DNA of 64,000 nucleotides from Simiduia litorea (GTDB taxonomy: Bacteria; Pseudomonadota; Gammaproteobacteria; Pseudomonadales; Cellvibrionaceae), in NCBI RefSeq assembly GCF_042853465.1, contig NZ_AP031497.1, positions 2,728,001 through 2,792,000 of the forward strand, written 5' to 3'. The notes beneath the pieces are model-generated. The model had not been told where the DNA came from and made no database searches. It saw only the letters and a list, made by a program, of their open reading frames with translations. A program made the translations under genes and the position numbers. The stretch's first letter is position 1, and each line of letters begins with the position of its first letter. Below, piece by piece: positions 8,819 through 16,611 of the stretch.

Positions 8819-9913
8819 ATGAAAGTTCCAATGGTTGACTTAACCGAACAATACCACCGCCTGAAAGATCAAATTGATGCAGGCATGCGCAACGCGATGG
8901 AAACCGCGGCCTTCATTCTCGGCCCCAATGTACAAGCCTTCGAAAAAGAAGCGGCCGACTACCTTGGCGTAAAACACGCCATAGGCGTAGGCTCGGGCAC
9001 AGATGCATTGCATTTGGCACTGCTTGCTCTCGGTATCAAAGCGGGCGATGAAGTTATCACAACGCCTTTTACCTTTGTCGCTACAGCCGAGGCGATCAAA
9101 TACGTTGGCGCAACACCGGTGTTTGTCGACATCAACCCCGATACCTTTAATATCGATTTAAAAGCCGTCGAAAAAGCGATAACAGCGAAAACCAAAGTGG
9201 TTATTCCCGTGCATTTATTTGGTCAACCCGTTGACATGCCGGCACTTAAAACCCTGTGTGACGCAAAAGGTTTAAAAATTGTCGAAGACTGTGCCCAGTC
9301 CTTTGGCGCCAGTATTAACGGAAAGCAAACCGGCAGTTTCGGCGACCTAGGCGCCTTTAGTTTTTTCCCATCAAAAAATTTAGGTTGCTACGGCGACGGC
9401 GGCATGGTCACCACCAACAGCGATGATCTGGCCGCCACGGTAAAACAGTACCGCAACCATGGGAGCAAAGTGCAATATCATCACTCACTGGTGGGCTACA
9501 CCTCGCGCTTAGACGAACTGCAAGCGGTCGTACTACGCGCCAAGTTGCCACTTATTGACGAGTTCAATAATAACCGTCGTCGCGTCGATCAAACCTACAA
9601 GGCAATGCTCGCGGGCACGGGTATCCAAATGCCCTTTGAAGACGGCGTAGGCAAACACGTCTTTCATCAATATGTGTGTTTACACCCTAAGCGCGATCAA
9701 ATTTTGCAAACACTAAGAGACAACCAAATTGCCTGCGCAATTTACTACCCAGTACCACTACACAAACAAGAAGTGTTTGCTAAAGAGTGCGCCGGCATGT
9801 CATTGCCAATCACGGAGTCTATCACCAGCCAATGCTTCGCTCTGCCGGTCTACCCAGAACTGAGTGAAGAGAAAATAAAATTGGTGACAGATACCATCAA
9901 GACAGCACTATGA
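8819..9913 (+). CDS. gnnB: DegT/DnrJ/EryC1 aminotransferase, GnnB-like
   Basis: A 364-residue PLP-dependent sugar aminotransferase. The family marks are VDLTEQYHRLK at the start, GSGTDALHLAL, the VEDCAQSFGA segment and the PLP lysine at about residue 186 in FFPSKNLG. Paired with the GnnA-like dehydrogenase it would convert the 3-keto sugar nucleotide to UDP-2-acetamido-3-amino-2,3-dideoxyglucose, the substrate for an N-acylating LpxA. It starts 25 bp after gnnA and its stop overlaps the lpxB start (ATGA). I chose the ATG at 8819, which has GAG at a good distance; an in-frame ATG at 8810 is also possible. Other DegT enzymes make O-antigen amino sugars, but the lpxB coupling favours lipid A. 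Confidence 0.77.
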   Translation: MKVPMVDLTEQYHRLKDQIDAGMRNAMETAAFILGPNVQAFEKEAADYLGVKHAIGVGSGTDALHLALLALGIKAGDEVITTPFTFVATAEAIKYVGATPVFVDINPDTFNIDLKAVEKAITAKTKVVIPVHLFGQPVDMPALKTLCDAKGLKIVEDCAQSFGASINGKQTGSFGDLGAFSFFPSKNLGCYGDGGMVTTNSDDLAATVKQYRNHGSKVQYHHSLVGYTSRLDELQAVVLRAKLPLIDEFNNNRRRVDQTYKAMLAGTGIQMPFEDGVGKHVFHQYVCLHPKRDQILQTLRDNQIACAIYYPVPLHKQEVFAKECAGMSLPITESITSQCFALPVYPELSEEKIKLVTDTIKTAL

Positions 9914-11061
9914 AACCAGCGTTTTCCGTCATGATCAGCGCCGGTGAAGCCTCCGGCGATTTACACGCAGCCAATTTAGTGAGGGCGCTAAAGACCTTAG
10001 CGCCTAATACAACATTTACGGGCATGGGCTCAGATCAACTGCGCGAAGCAGGCGTCGACTTATTGGTGGACTGCGCCGATATTGCCGTGGTCGGCATTTG
10101 GGAAGTGATTAGAAACTACGGCACCATTAAAAAGGCCTTAAATCAATTGATTCAAGCCCTTAAAGATACGCCGCCCGATTTACTGATTCTAGTGGACTAC
10201 CAAGAGTTCAATTTCCGCCTCGCGGAAAAAGCTAAGGCCATGGGTATAAAAGTCCTGTTTTACATTGGCCCACAAGTTTGGGCTTGGCGGCCGCACCGTG
10301 TGCATTCTATGGCGAAAAAAATCGACCACATGGCAGTGCTCTTCCCGTTCGAAGAAAAGTTTTACGAAAATGCAGGCCTACCTTGTACTTTTGTTGGCCA
10401 CCCCTTGGTTGACGAAGTGCGCGCCACCAAGAGCCCTGAACAATCCTTGGCCGACTATGGCCTTAGCCAGGACGAAGCCATCGTCGGCTTATTTCCTGGT
10501 TCACGCAAAAGCGAAGTCGCGCGCGTGCTCCCTATTCTCTTGGACGCTGCGCGAGAACTGCGTAAAACTAAACCTAAATTACAGTTTGTGTTGCCCAAAG
10601 CCAGCACCATCGGCGACCAAGATATTGCTCCCCTACTTGCCAACTACCCAGAATTAGCCGTTAAGGATGTGCGCGATAAATCTTATAACGTGATGCAAAT
10701 TTGCGACGCTATCATGACTGCCTCCGGCACCGCGACGCTGGAAATCGCGCTCATGGGCATTCCAAATACCATTGTTTATCGCATTGCGCCCTTGTCCTAT
10801 TGGATTCTCAAACGCATGGTCAAAATCGACGACATTGGCCTAGAAAATATTGTCGCCGAAAAACGTATTGTGCAAGAGTTCATACAACACAATGCTCAAC
10901 CTAAACGCATCGCTGCTGAAGTATCTCGCCTGCTGGACGACGAGGATTATCGAACGCATATGATCACTGAGCTCAATAAAGTAAAAGGGAAGCTAGGTAA
11001 ACAAGGTGGGTCCGAAAATGTGGCCAAACTGGCTTTAGATATGATCGAGCATAAAATCTAG
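9910..11061 (+). CDS. lpxB: Lipid-A-disaccharide synthase
   Basis: LpxB is a peripheral membrane glycosyltransferase (GT19). It joins lipid X and UDP-2,3-diacylglucosamine into the beta-1,6 disaccharide of lipid A. The 383 residues match the family length. Visible marks are the start MISAGEASGDLHAA, the FYIGPQVWAWRPHR region and the C-terminal nucleotide-binding half with GLFPGSRKSE and MTASGTATLE. Normally lpxB follows lpxA and precedes rnhB on the same strand. Here it is the last gene of an oppositely directed gnnA-gnnB-lpxB operon, overlapping gnnB by four bases. That links the sugar amination genes directly to lipid A. Confidence 0.96.
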   Translation: MKPAFSVMISAGEASGDLHAANLVRALKTLAPNTTFTGMGSDQLREAGVDLLVDCADIAVVGIWEVIRNYGTIKKALNQLIQALKDTPPDLLILVDYQEFNFRLAEKAKAMGIKVLFYIGPQVWAWRPHRVHSMAKKIDHMAVLFPFEEKFYENAGLPCTFVGHPLVDEVRATKSPEQSLADYGLSQDEAIVGLFPGSRKSEVARVLPILLDAARELRKTKPKLQFVLPKASTIGDQDIAPLLANYPELAVKDVRDKSYNVMQICDAIMTASGTATLEIALMGIPNTIVYRIAPLSYWILKRMVKIDDIGLENIVAEKRIVQEFIQHNAQPKRIAAEVSRLLDDEDYRTHMITELNKVKGKLGKQGGSENVAKLALDMIEHKI

Positions 11062-11119
11062 TAGTAAAGGACTCGCCAGAGGCAGGCCGTCGCAACGTTG
11101 CACCTAACACGATAAACCT

Positions 11120-11164
11120 ATTCAGATACTGCTAGATAAGCACGTTATCTAGCAGTATCTGAAT
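11120..11164. repeat. Perfect 20-bp inverted repeat between convergent genes
   Basis: The arms at 11120-11139 and 11145-11164 are perfect reverse complements of 20 bases (core CAGATACTGCTAGATAA) with a five-base loop. It lies between the convergent ends of lpxB and the DUF389 gene. It probably stops transcription from both sides, but there is no T-run, and the stem is longer and less GC-rich than the other terminators in this window. Confidence 0.7.
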
Positions 11165-11171
11165 CATCGCG

Positions 11172-13091
11172 TTAAAGCACAATTCTAGGCGTTAAATATA
11201 GACGAAGTGATTGCCCCGCCTCTTTTTCTAACAATAGTTTAAGCTGCTTTAATTCCGCACTACTCAATTCAGACTCAGCTAATACGTCGGCCTGAATTGT
11301 AGTATTGTCATTTTGCATCAAGACATTTACGTTAGCGAGCTTTACCGTTCTGGTGTTGATTTCGATTTCAAGACTCGACAAACTTTTCTCTAATTGCCAC
11401 TGATGGCTCATATCCTTCAACGCAAAAGTCAGTGGAATAGCAATAATGAACATCAGGCCAATTGAAAACATTAGCCCCTTACGCGCTCTTACTAAAGGGG
11501 AATACCCTAATACAAGAAAGGTTAATGCAGCCGCGAGTGAGATACCGATCAAGTTGGTAAGGAACAATAACATGGCGCCGCTGATCACCTGCCAATCCAT
11601 CCAGCCCAATCCTATCCCCGACACGCAAAGCGGTGGAACAAGTGCCACCGCAATTGCGACTCCCGATACACTTTTTGCGACATCTTCTCTTACGTAGGCA
11701 TAAGCGCCTGCAATACCAGATGCAATTGCGACCCCGAGATCCAAAAGATTGGGCTGCATTCGCCCGGCAATTTCACTGGTTATTCGGTCGACAGGAAAAA
11801 TCAAGGTAACCATAGCAGCAGTCAACAATGCCAGAAAAACACCAAGCCCAATCGTCTCAAGTGATTGCACCAATAAATTTCTGTCTCGTCTTAGAAAGCC
11901 CATCGCCAGAGATATAATTGGCGACATCAATGGCGCCAATACCATTGCACCAATTATTACAGCAGGACTGGATAAGAAAAGTCCCAAGCTTGCGACAATG
12001 GCACTCAACACCATTAAAGTGACAAAAGTACTGTGAGGCCTTGCAACTTCACGCAACTGAACAAACAGATCCTTAAAGTCACCTTCCGCCGCATGGGTAA
12101 ATAACGGCAATGCACTGGCAATTAGTTTTAACTGCTCTTCGCCTTTAGGCAGCTTGTCAGTCTTTACCAACTCTTTGTAGTCTGTAGCATCTTGATTTAA
12201 CGGCAATGAATTAATAAGCAAGGCATCTGACATCACAATCATTCGTATCGTTTTGGAAGAACGCCGCTTACCATCAATAAAATAATCGAGTGATTCTTTG
12301 TGCTCTACGCAGATTTCACGGCAGCGCAAAAAACTTACCGCCCCGGATAACTTGCTCAAAGGCCGGTTTTTATATAGCACGCCATCCTTTAGAAATGACA
12401 GATAGTCCATTATAGATTTAGGTGCGATAAACAGGGCATTTATAAAACCATTTTCGAGACTCAAACTCGCCCCTAACAATCGCGCCGCTGGCCCGCGCAC
12501 GTCATTTTCAATCGCAACCATGCCGGTTATCGCAGTGCTGATAGGTGCGGCATCGCCCACTTTTAGCGTTACCGGAAATGCGTGGATTTTAAACAAGCTT
12601 AATATACTGCTCCATGCGACGGCCCACTTAAACAGCCAACGCTCCAACAGTGAATGATCTCTGTTTTTGTATACCTTGCTACGTCCGTCGACAAAGGGAT
12701 TACTGCCTAAAGTCACCATTCCTAGGGCAATTTCATCATTGCACCTTAAAATTTCAATTGGCTGATGATCAACGGTAAACGCGAGTGCTATAGCCTCATC
12801 GACATCAACAGGTAAACGCAACCAATCGCAAAGACGTGACTTGGCATCAGACGGCACAACACCCAGAGAAAGTTGATTAAGAGAAGCGAAGTCTAAATAT
12901 TTCGGCACGTTCTCAACGTTTAAAATACAAACAATATGCTCGCCAGAATCGACCGACCCGCCAAAAAAATCAGCCTCGCTAGTAGTTATAAGTTCAATAC
13001 CATGAGAATAGGCAAAACTGGTGAGATTATGTTTAAGTTTGTCAGTCAACGACTCGTTTGATACAAGGCGCGCCTGCGTTACATACGTCAT
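11172..13091 (-). CDS. DUF389 membrane protein with diacylglycerol-kinase-like N-terminus
   Basis: About 639 residues in two parts. The C-terminal half (from about residue 340) is a DUF389 domain: a run of hydrophobic helices with conserved stretches such as SPAVIIGAMVLAPLMSP, SGIAGAYAYVREDV and AIAVALVPPLCVSG, then a short extracellular or periplasmic tail. The N-terminal 310 residues look like a degenerate lipid/diacylglycerol kinase fold: LSLGVVPSDAKSRLCDWL recalls the nucleotide-loop region, and a late beta-rich part (SLDYFIDGKRRSSKTI) recalls the kinase C-terminus. The function of DUF389 is unknown to me. The start could also be the GTG at 13106. It is a single gene, convergent with lpxB and placed inside the lipid A cluster. 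Confidence 0.7.
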   Translation of the reverse strand: MTYVTQARLVSNESLTDKLKHNLTSFAYSHGIELITTSEADFFGGSVDSGEHIVCILNVENVPKYLDFASLNQLSLGVVPSDAKSRLCDWLRLPVDVDEAIALAFTVDHQPIEILRCNDEIALGMVTLGSNPFVDGRSKVYKNRDHSLLERWLFKWAVAWSSILSLFKIHAFPVTLKVGDAAPISTAITGMVAIENDVRGPAARLLGASLSLENGFINALFIAPKSIMDYLSFLKDGVLYKNRPLSKLSGAVSFLRCREICVEHKESLDYFIDGKRRSSKTIRMIVMSDALLINSLPLNQDATDYKELVKTDKLPKGEEQLKLIASALPLFTHAAEGDFKDLFVQLREVARPHSTFVTLMVLSAIVASLGLFLSSPAVIIGAMVLAPLMSPIISLAMGFLRRDRNLLVQSLETIGLGVFLALLTAAMVTLIFPVDRITSEIAGRMQPNLLDLGVAIASGIAGAYAYVREDVAKSVSGVAIAVALVPPLCVSGIGLGWMDWQVISGAMLLFLTNLIGISLAAALTFLVLGYSPLVRARKGLMFSIGLMFIIAIPLTFALKDMSHQWQLEKSLSSLEIEINTRTVKLANVNVLMQNDNTTIQADVLAESELSSAELKQLKLLLEKEAGQSLRLYLTPRIVL

Positions 13092-13626
13092 CTGGACAAA
13101 CCCCACTATAAAGATTTAATAAAGGTAAATACAATGCTAGCTACTATATGCGTAGCGCCAAAAAGATCAAGTTTCAAATTGGTTCGTTTTTGAACACATA
13201 ATGAAGACTGTCGTAGAGCGACGCAATGTGCCAGCGGAGTGCTTTTATTTCTACAAAATCGTGTGATATCAGTCTTATGACAGACAACCCAATCCCAAGC
13301 ACACTATCAGGGCAATTCTAGTCATCAAGGCCGTGACTTTTTGAAAAAGCCGATCTATTAGACGTTAAGGCCTCCCAATATCGCGCTGCCATGCACACAA
13401 AGCATGCATAATCTCCATTTGAACAATGCATCAATTTCACTGCTAAAATGACAACCGCGTGCAAGCCAAGAAGCTTTTAATTAAAGCCTGCCCGAACGCT
13501 AACCGCCGCTGGATTCTAAGCCAAAATTGGAGGAGTAAAAACGTCGTTGGGAAATACCAATCGCGTGACGCTTGGGCGGGACTCATTGTCATCCAGTCAC
13601 AGAAACACCTAGGCAACCACGCCAAC
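13092..13626. other. Intergenic region, nothing recognised
   Basis: About 530 bp between the DUF389 gene and the LpxL-like gene. I see no supported coding frame, no strong terminator and no RNA gene. The part next to 13092 must hold the DUF389 promoter, but no clear -35/-10 pair stands out. The size is unusual inside this otherwise dense cluster and may be what is left of the rearrangement that inverted gnnA-gnnB-lpxB. Confidence 0.5.
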
Positions 13627-14544
13627 TTAATAAGGCCGCTTCTCACCTGCTGGGCGGGTTTTAAAGCGCCTATGAACCCATAGGTACTGCTCGGGATATT
13701 CGCGTATTTGGGCTTCAAAAATATCGTTAATGCATTGCGCATCCTGTCGTTCGTCATCACTGGGCACATTATCCAGCGGTGCAGACAAAATAATCTTGTA
13801 ACCTTCGGCGTTTGGTAAACGATAGCAATTCATCACGACCACTTTGGCCCTACCCAATTTTGCAAAGCCAGTGGTAGCGGCCACAGTGGCTGCAGGCAAA
13901 TCAAAATAGCGAGCCCAGACGCCATTTTTGATGCCGTAATCTTGATCAGGTGCGTACATGACAGATAAGCCCTGGCGCAGCAAACGCATCATAGTACGGG
14001 TTTCTTTGCGCTCAACCACAGTACCCTCTGGGCACAACCTTACCCGACCGCGAGTCTGTAAATACTCCAAAGCCGCATTTTTATGGCGCCGGTACATGCC
14101 GGCAATCGGCATAAACATCGATAGTCCGATGGTACAAACAGAAATACAGTTATTGTGTTTAACAACTATCAAAGCGGCCTGTTCTCCAAGCGCTTCAATA
14201 TGCGCCAAGCCTTCAACGTGCATAAGCTTGCGGTAACGCCGCTCGGGCATAAACCAGCCGATGTTTTGCTCCATCAATCCCATACCCGTATCTTGCATGT
14301 TTTGCTTCAATAGCGCTTCGCGCTTTTCACCTGAAAGCTCTGGAAAACACAAACGCAGATTAGTGCGCGCAATATGTTTGCGCTCGCTAGCAAAACAATA
14401 AAACAGCCGACCTATGCCTCGCCCCATCGACATCTGCCAAGCGTAAGGAAGTTGCGCGCAGAGATAAAAAAAACCAGTAGCTAGCCAAAGTAGCCAGTAA
14501 CGAGGGTGCAAGAGATTTTGAGTAAAGCACGGCCGCACCAACAT
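13627..14544 (-). CDS. LpxL/HtrB-like lipid A acyltransferase with altered catalytic motif
   Basis: A 305-residue member of the late lipid A acyltransferase family, close in plan to E. coli LpxL: a start LLHPRYWLLWL, one N-terminal membrane helix, GMGLMEQNIGW, YAPDQDYG and the ending EQYLWVHRRFKTRP. LpxL uses acyl-ACP to put a secondary acyl chain on the Kdo2-lipid A precursor at the inner membrane. The striking point is the catalytic HX4(D/E) box. His130 is present, but the acidic residue five positions later is Ser135 (HNNCIS), and the alignment to LpxL around it needs no gap. Either it is inactive, or it works differently, or it has another acceptor. Its ATG overlaps the second lpxA stop by one base, so it is made together with LpxA. 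Confidence 0.8.
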   Translation of the reverse strand: MLVRPCFTQNLLHPRYWLLWLATGFFYLCAQLPYAWQMSMGRGIGRLFYCFASERKHIARTNLRLCFPELSGEKREALLKQNMQDTGMGLMEQNIGWFMPERRYRKLMHVEGLAHIEALGEQAALIVVKHNNCISVCTIGLSMFMPIAGMYRRHKNAALEYLQTRGRVRLCPEGTVVERKETRTMMRLLRQGLSVMYAPDQDYGIKNGVWARYFDLPAATVAATTGFAKLGRAKVVVMNCYRLPNAEGYKIILSAPLDNVPSDDERQDAQCINDIFEAQIREYPEQYLWVHRRFKTRPAGEKRPY

Positions 14545-15311
14545 TACTTGACAATACCGCGCGTAGATTGAGCGATAAAATCAACCAATAAATTTACCCC
14601 AGCAAAAACCTTTAACGGCTCTAGCTGCTCATTTATTTGCTCAAGGGTCAGGCGCCTACGCACCATTAACTTATAGACTTTAAAAATGGCATCAATTTCT
14701 TTCGGTTCATAACCCTTACGTTTAAGACCGACCTTGTTGATACCAAATGAGCGCGCATAATTACCGGAGACAATAACAAACGGCGGTACATCGCGGTTAA
14801 TCGCAGCGGCCATACTGGTAAAAGCGTGTGAACCGACACGGGTAAATTGGTGCACAAGGGAAAAACCACCAAGAATACACTGATCGCCCAGCTCAACATG
14901 TCCCGCTAACGAGGCAGAATTGGCAAACACGTTTTTATTACCTACGGAGCAATCATGTCCAATATGAACGTATGCCATAAACAAATTATCGCTGCCAATG
15001 GTGGTGACGCCACCACCCTTTGGCGTGCCGCGGTTAAAAGAAACGTATTCGCGAATGATATTTCTGTCACCAATGACTAGACGAGTGGGCTCACCTTTGT
15101 AACTTAGATCCTGCGGCTCTTCGCCCAGTGAAGCGAACTGAAAAATGCGATTGTTTTCGCCAATGCTCACGGGGCCGTGGATAACCACGTGCGAACCAAT
15201 CCGGGTACCCTTACCAATGTCGACCTGCTCACCAATTACAGCATAGGCGCCAATACTGACACCCTCAGCAATCTTTGCGGATGGATCAATAATCGCAGAA
15301 GGATGAATCAT
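14544..15311 (-). CDS. lpxA: Second UDP-sugar acyltransferase (LpxA paralogue)
   Basis: A 255-residue LpxA-family trimeric left-handed beta-helix with the family C-terminal helices. LpxA adds a 3-hydroxyacyl chain from ACP to position 3 of UDP-GlcNAc. This copy keeps the catalytic His119 (AYVHIGHD), the LVHQF histidine and a Met at 167, the position that limits chain length to about C10 in Pseudomonas LpxA. It differs from the first copy in the IREYVSFNRG loop, where Asn93 replaces the usual His, and in an EEPQDLSYKG segment. With gnnA/gnnB nearby it may be the copy that N-acylates UDP-GlcNAc3N, but that is inference. It lies 14 bp after the first lpxA and is coupled to the LpxL-like gene. 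Confidence 0.85.
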   Translation of the reverse strand: MIHPSAIIDPSAKIAEGVSIGAYAVIGEQVDIGKGTRIGSHVVIHGPVSIGENNRIFQFASLGEEPQDLSYKGEPTRLVIGDRNIIREYVSFNRGTPKGGGVTTIGSDNLFMAYVHIGHDCSVGNKNVFANSASLAGHVELGDQCILGGFSLVHQFTRVGSHAFTSMAAAINRDVPPFVIVSGNYARSFGINKVGLKRKGYEPKEIDAIFKVYKLMVRRRLTLEQINEQLEPLKVFAGVNLLVDFIAQSTRGIVK

Positions 15312-15325
15312 GACGAAAGCCTAAA

Positions 15326-16096
15326 TTAACGAACGATGCCGCGCTCGGAGCTACGCAGGGAATCGATAAGAGTAACGAGCGCGGACTCAGTAACTGCCAT
15401 TTCAGATAGCGTGGCGATAGCCTCTTCGAGGCGCAACCCACGGCGATAAATTAACTTGAACGCTTTGTTAATTGCAGCGAGCTGCTCTTTCGTGTAGCCG
15501 CGACGTCTTAGGCCTTCGGTATTAATACTTTTGGCTTCAGCGGGGTTTCCAGAAACGGTTACAAAAGCCGGCACATCTTTTCCTATGGCACTGCCCATCG
15601 CAGTAAAAGCATGAGCGCCAATTTTACAAAATTGATGCACTAAGGTATAGCCGCCTAAAATTGCCCAGTCGCCAATGTGTACGTGGCCAGCTAGGGCTGC
15701 GTTATTCACCAAGACACAGTTATTCCCGACAATACTGTCGTGGCCTACATGCACATAGGCCATCAACAAATTATTATCGCCGATGGTTGTTTCCGAGCGG
15801 TCTTGTACCGTGCCGCGATGAATGGTTACACCTTCGCGAATGACATTATTGTTGCCAATAACCAGCCGCGTAGGCTCGCCTTTGTATTTTAAATCCGGGG
15901 TGGATTCACCCACGGTGGAAAACTGAAAGATGTGATTATTTTCGCCAATAAGGGTTGGCCCTTTAATCACCACATGGGATTCGATAATGCTTCCTGCACC
16001 AATTTCCACATTCGGCCCAATAACACTAAAGGGCCCCACCTGCACATCCGCTGCAAGTTTTGCGGTTGGATCTATGACGGCACGAGGATCAATCAA
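15326..16096 (-). CDS. lpxA: UDP-N-acetylglucosamine acyltransferase
   Basis: A 256-residue LpxA, very close in plan to the Pseudomonas aeruginosa enzyme (GENNHIFQFSTVGE, IREGVTIHRGTVQDR, ILGGYTLVHQFCKIGAH). It carries out the first step of lipid A synthesis: transfer of a 3-hydroxyacyl group from acyl-ACP to UDP-GlcNAc in the cytoplasm. Catalytic His119, His116, His154 and His162 are visible. Met167 matches the P. aeruginosa ruler residue that favours C10 chains. It follows fabZ by 52 bp in the canonical lpxD-fabZ-lpxA order, so it is the ancestral position. A paralogue follows directly. Confidence 0.93.
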   Translation of the reverse strand: MIDPRAVIDPTAKLAADVQVGPFSVIGPNVEIGAGSIIESHVVIKGPTLIGENNHIFQFSTVGESTPDLKYKGEPTRLVIGNNNVIREGVTIHRGTVQDRSETTIGDNNLLMAYVHVGHDSIVGNNCVLVNNAALAGHVHIGDWAILGGYTLVHQFCKIGAHAFTAMGSAIGKDVPAFVTVSGNPAEAKSINTEGLRRRGYTKEQLAAINKAFKLIYRRGLRLEEAIATLSEMAVTESALVTLIDSLRSSERGIVR

Positions 16097-16148
16097 TACT
16101 TTTCCCTTCTCTAAGCTGACCGAGGCAAATCATATCAAGCTACGGTGA

Positions 16149-16586
16149 CTACACCTGACGATCAGCGCACAGTATAGTCGCAGATGCCGCCAATTGACCG
16201 TCCACAGAAGCAGTACATTCAAACTTCCAAATGCCGCGCTTGGCGGATATTACTTTAGACTCTAAGCGCAATTGGTCGCCGGGTACAACTTGGCGCTTAA
16301 AACGAACATCATCGATACCCGCAAATAAATAAATTGAGCCATCTGAAGGACGCTTGTCTAAGGTTTTAAAGCCCAGTATGCCAGATGCCTGCGCCAGGGC
16401 CTCAATGATGAGTACACCCGGAAAAATGGGCGCCTGCGGGAAATGACCATTAAACACGTCTTCATTTGCCGAGACATTTTTAATCGCTACAATATATTCG
16501 CCTTCAACCAGCTCGAGCACACGATCAACCAACAAAAACGGGTAGCGGTGAGGCAAGTATTCACGAATTTCTCTTACATCCATCAT
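16149..16586 (-). CDS. fabZ: 3-hydroxyacyl-ACP dehydratase FabZ
   Basis: FabZ removes water from 3-hydroxyacyl-ACP in the fatty acid elongation cycle and so competes with LpxA and LpxD for the same substrate, which explains its constant place between them. The 145-residue hot-dog protein shows the start IREYLPHRYPFLLVDRV and the active-site segment FNGHFPQAPIFPGVLIIEALAQ-like, with the catalytic His and, further on, Glu. There are two adjacent ATGs; the first at 16586 is used here. It lies 25 bp after lpxD. Confidence 0.96.
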   Translation of the reverse strand: MMDVREIREYLPHRYPFLLVDRVLELVEGEYIVAIKNVSANEDVFNGHFPQAPIFPGVLIIEALAQASGILGFKTLDKRPSDGSIYLFAGIDDVRFKRQVVPGDQLRLESKVISAKRGIWKFECTASVDGQLAASATILCADRQV

Positions 16587-16611
16587 ATCCAGATCCTTAT
16601 TACCCTAACGG

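Noticed and set aside
13443..13769. Small gene downstream of the LpxL-like gene
   Set aside because: The frame overlaps the LpxL-like 3' end in another frame, and its composition is not protein-like.
13627..14544. Frameshift as the reason for the missing acid in the LpxL-like protein
   Set aside because: The frame is open throughout and similarity to LpxL is gapless on both sides of the motif, so a substitution fits better.
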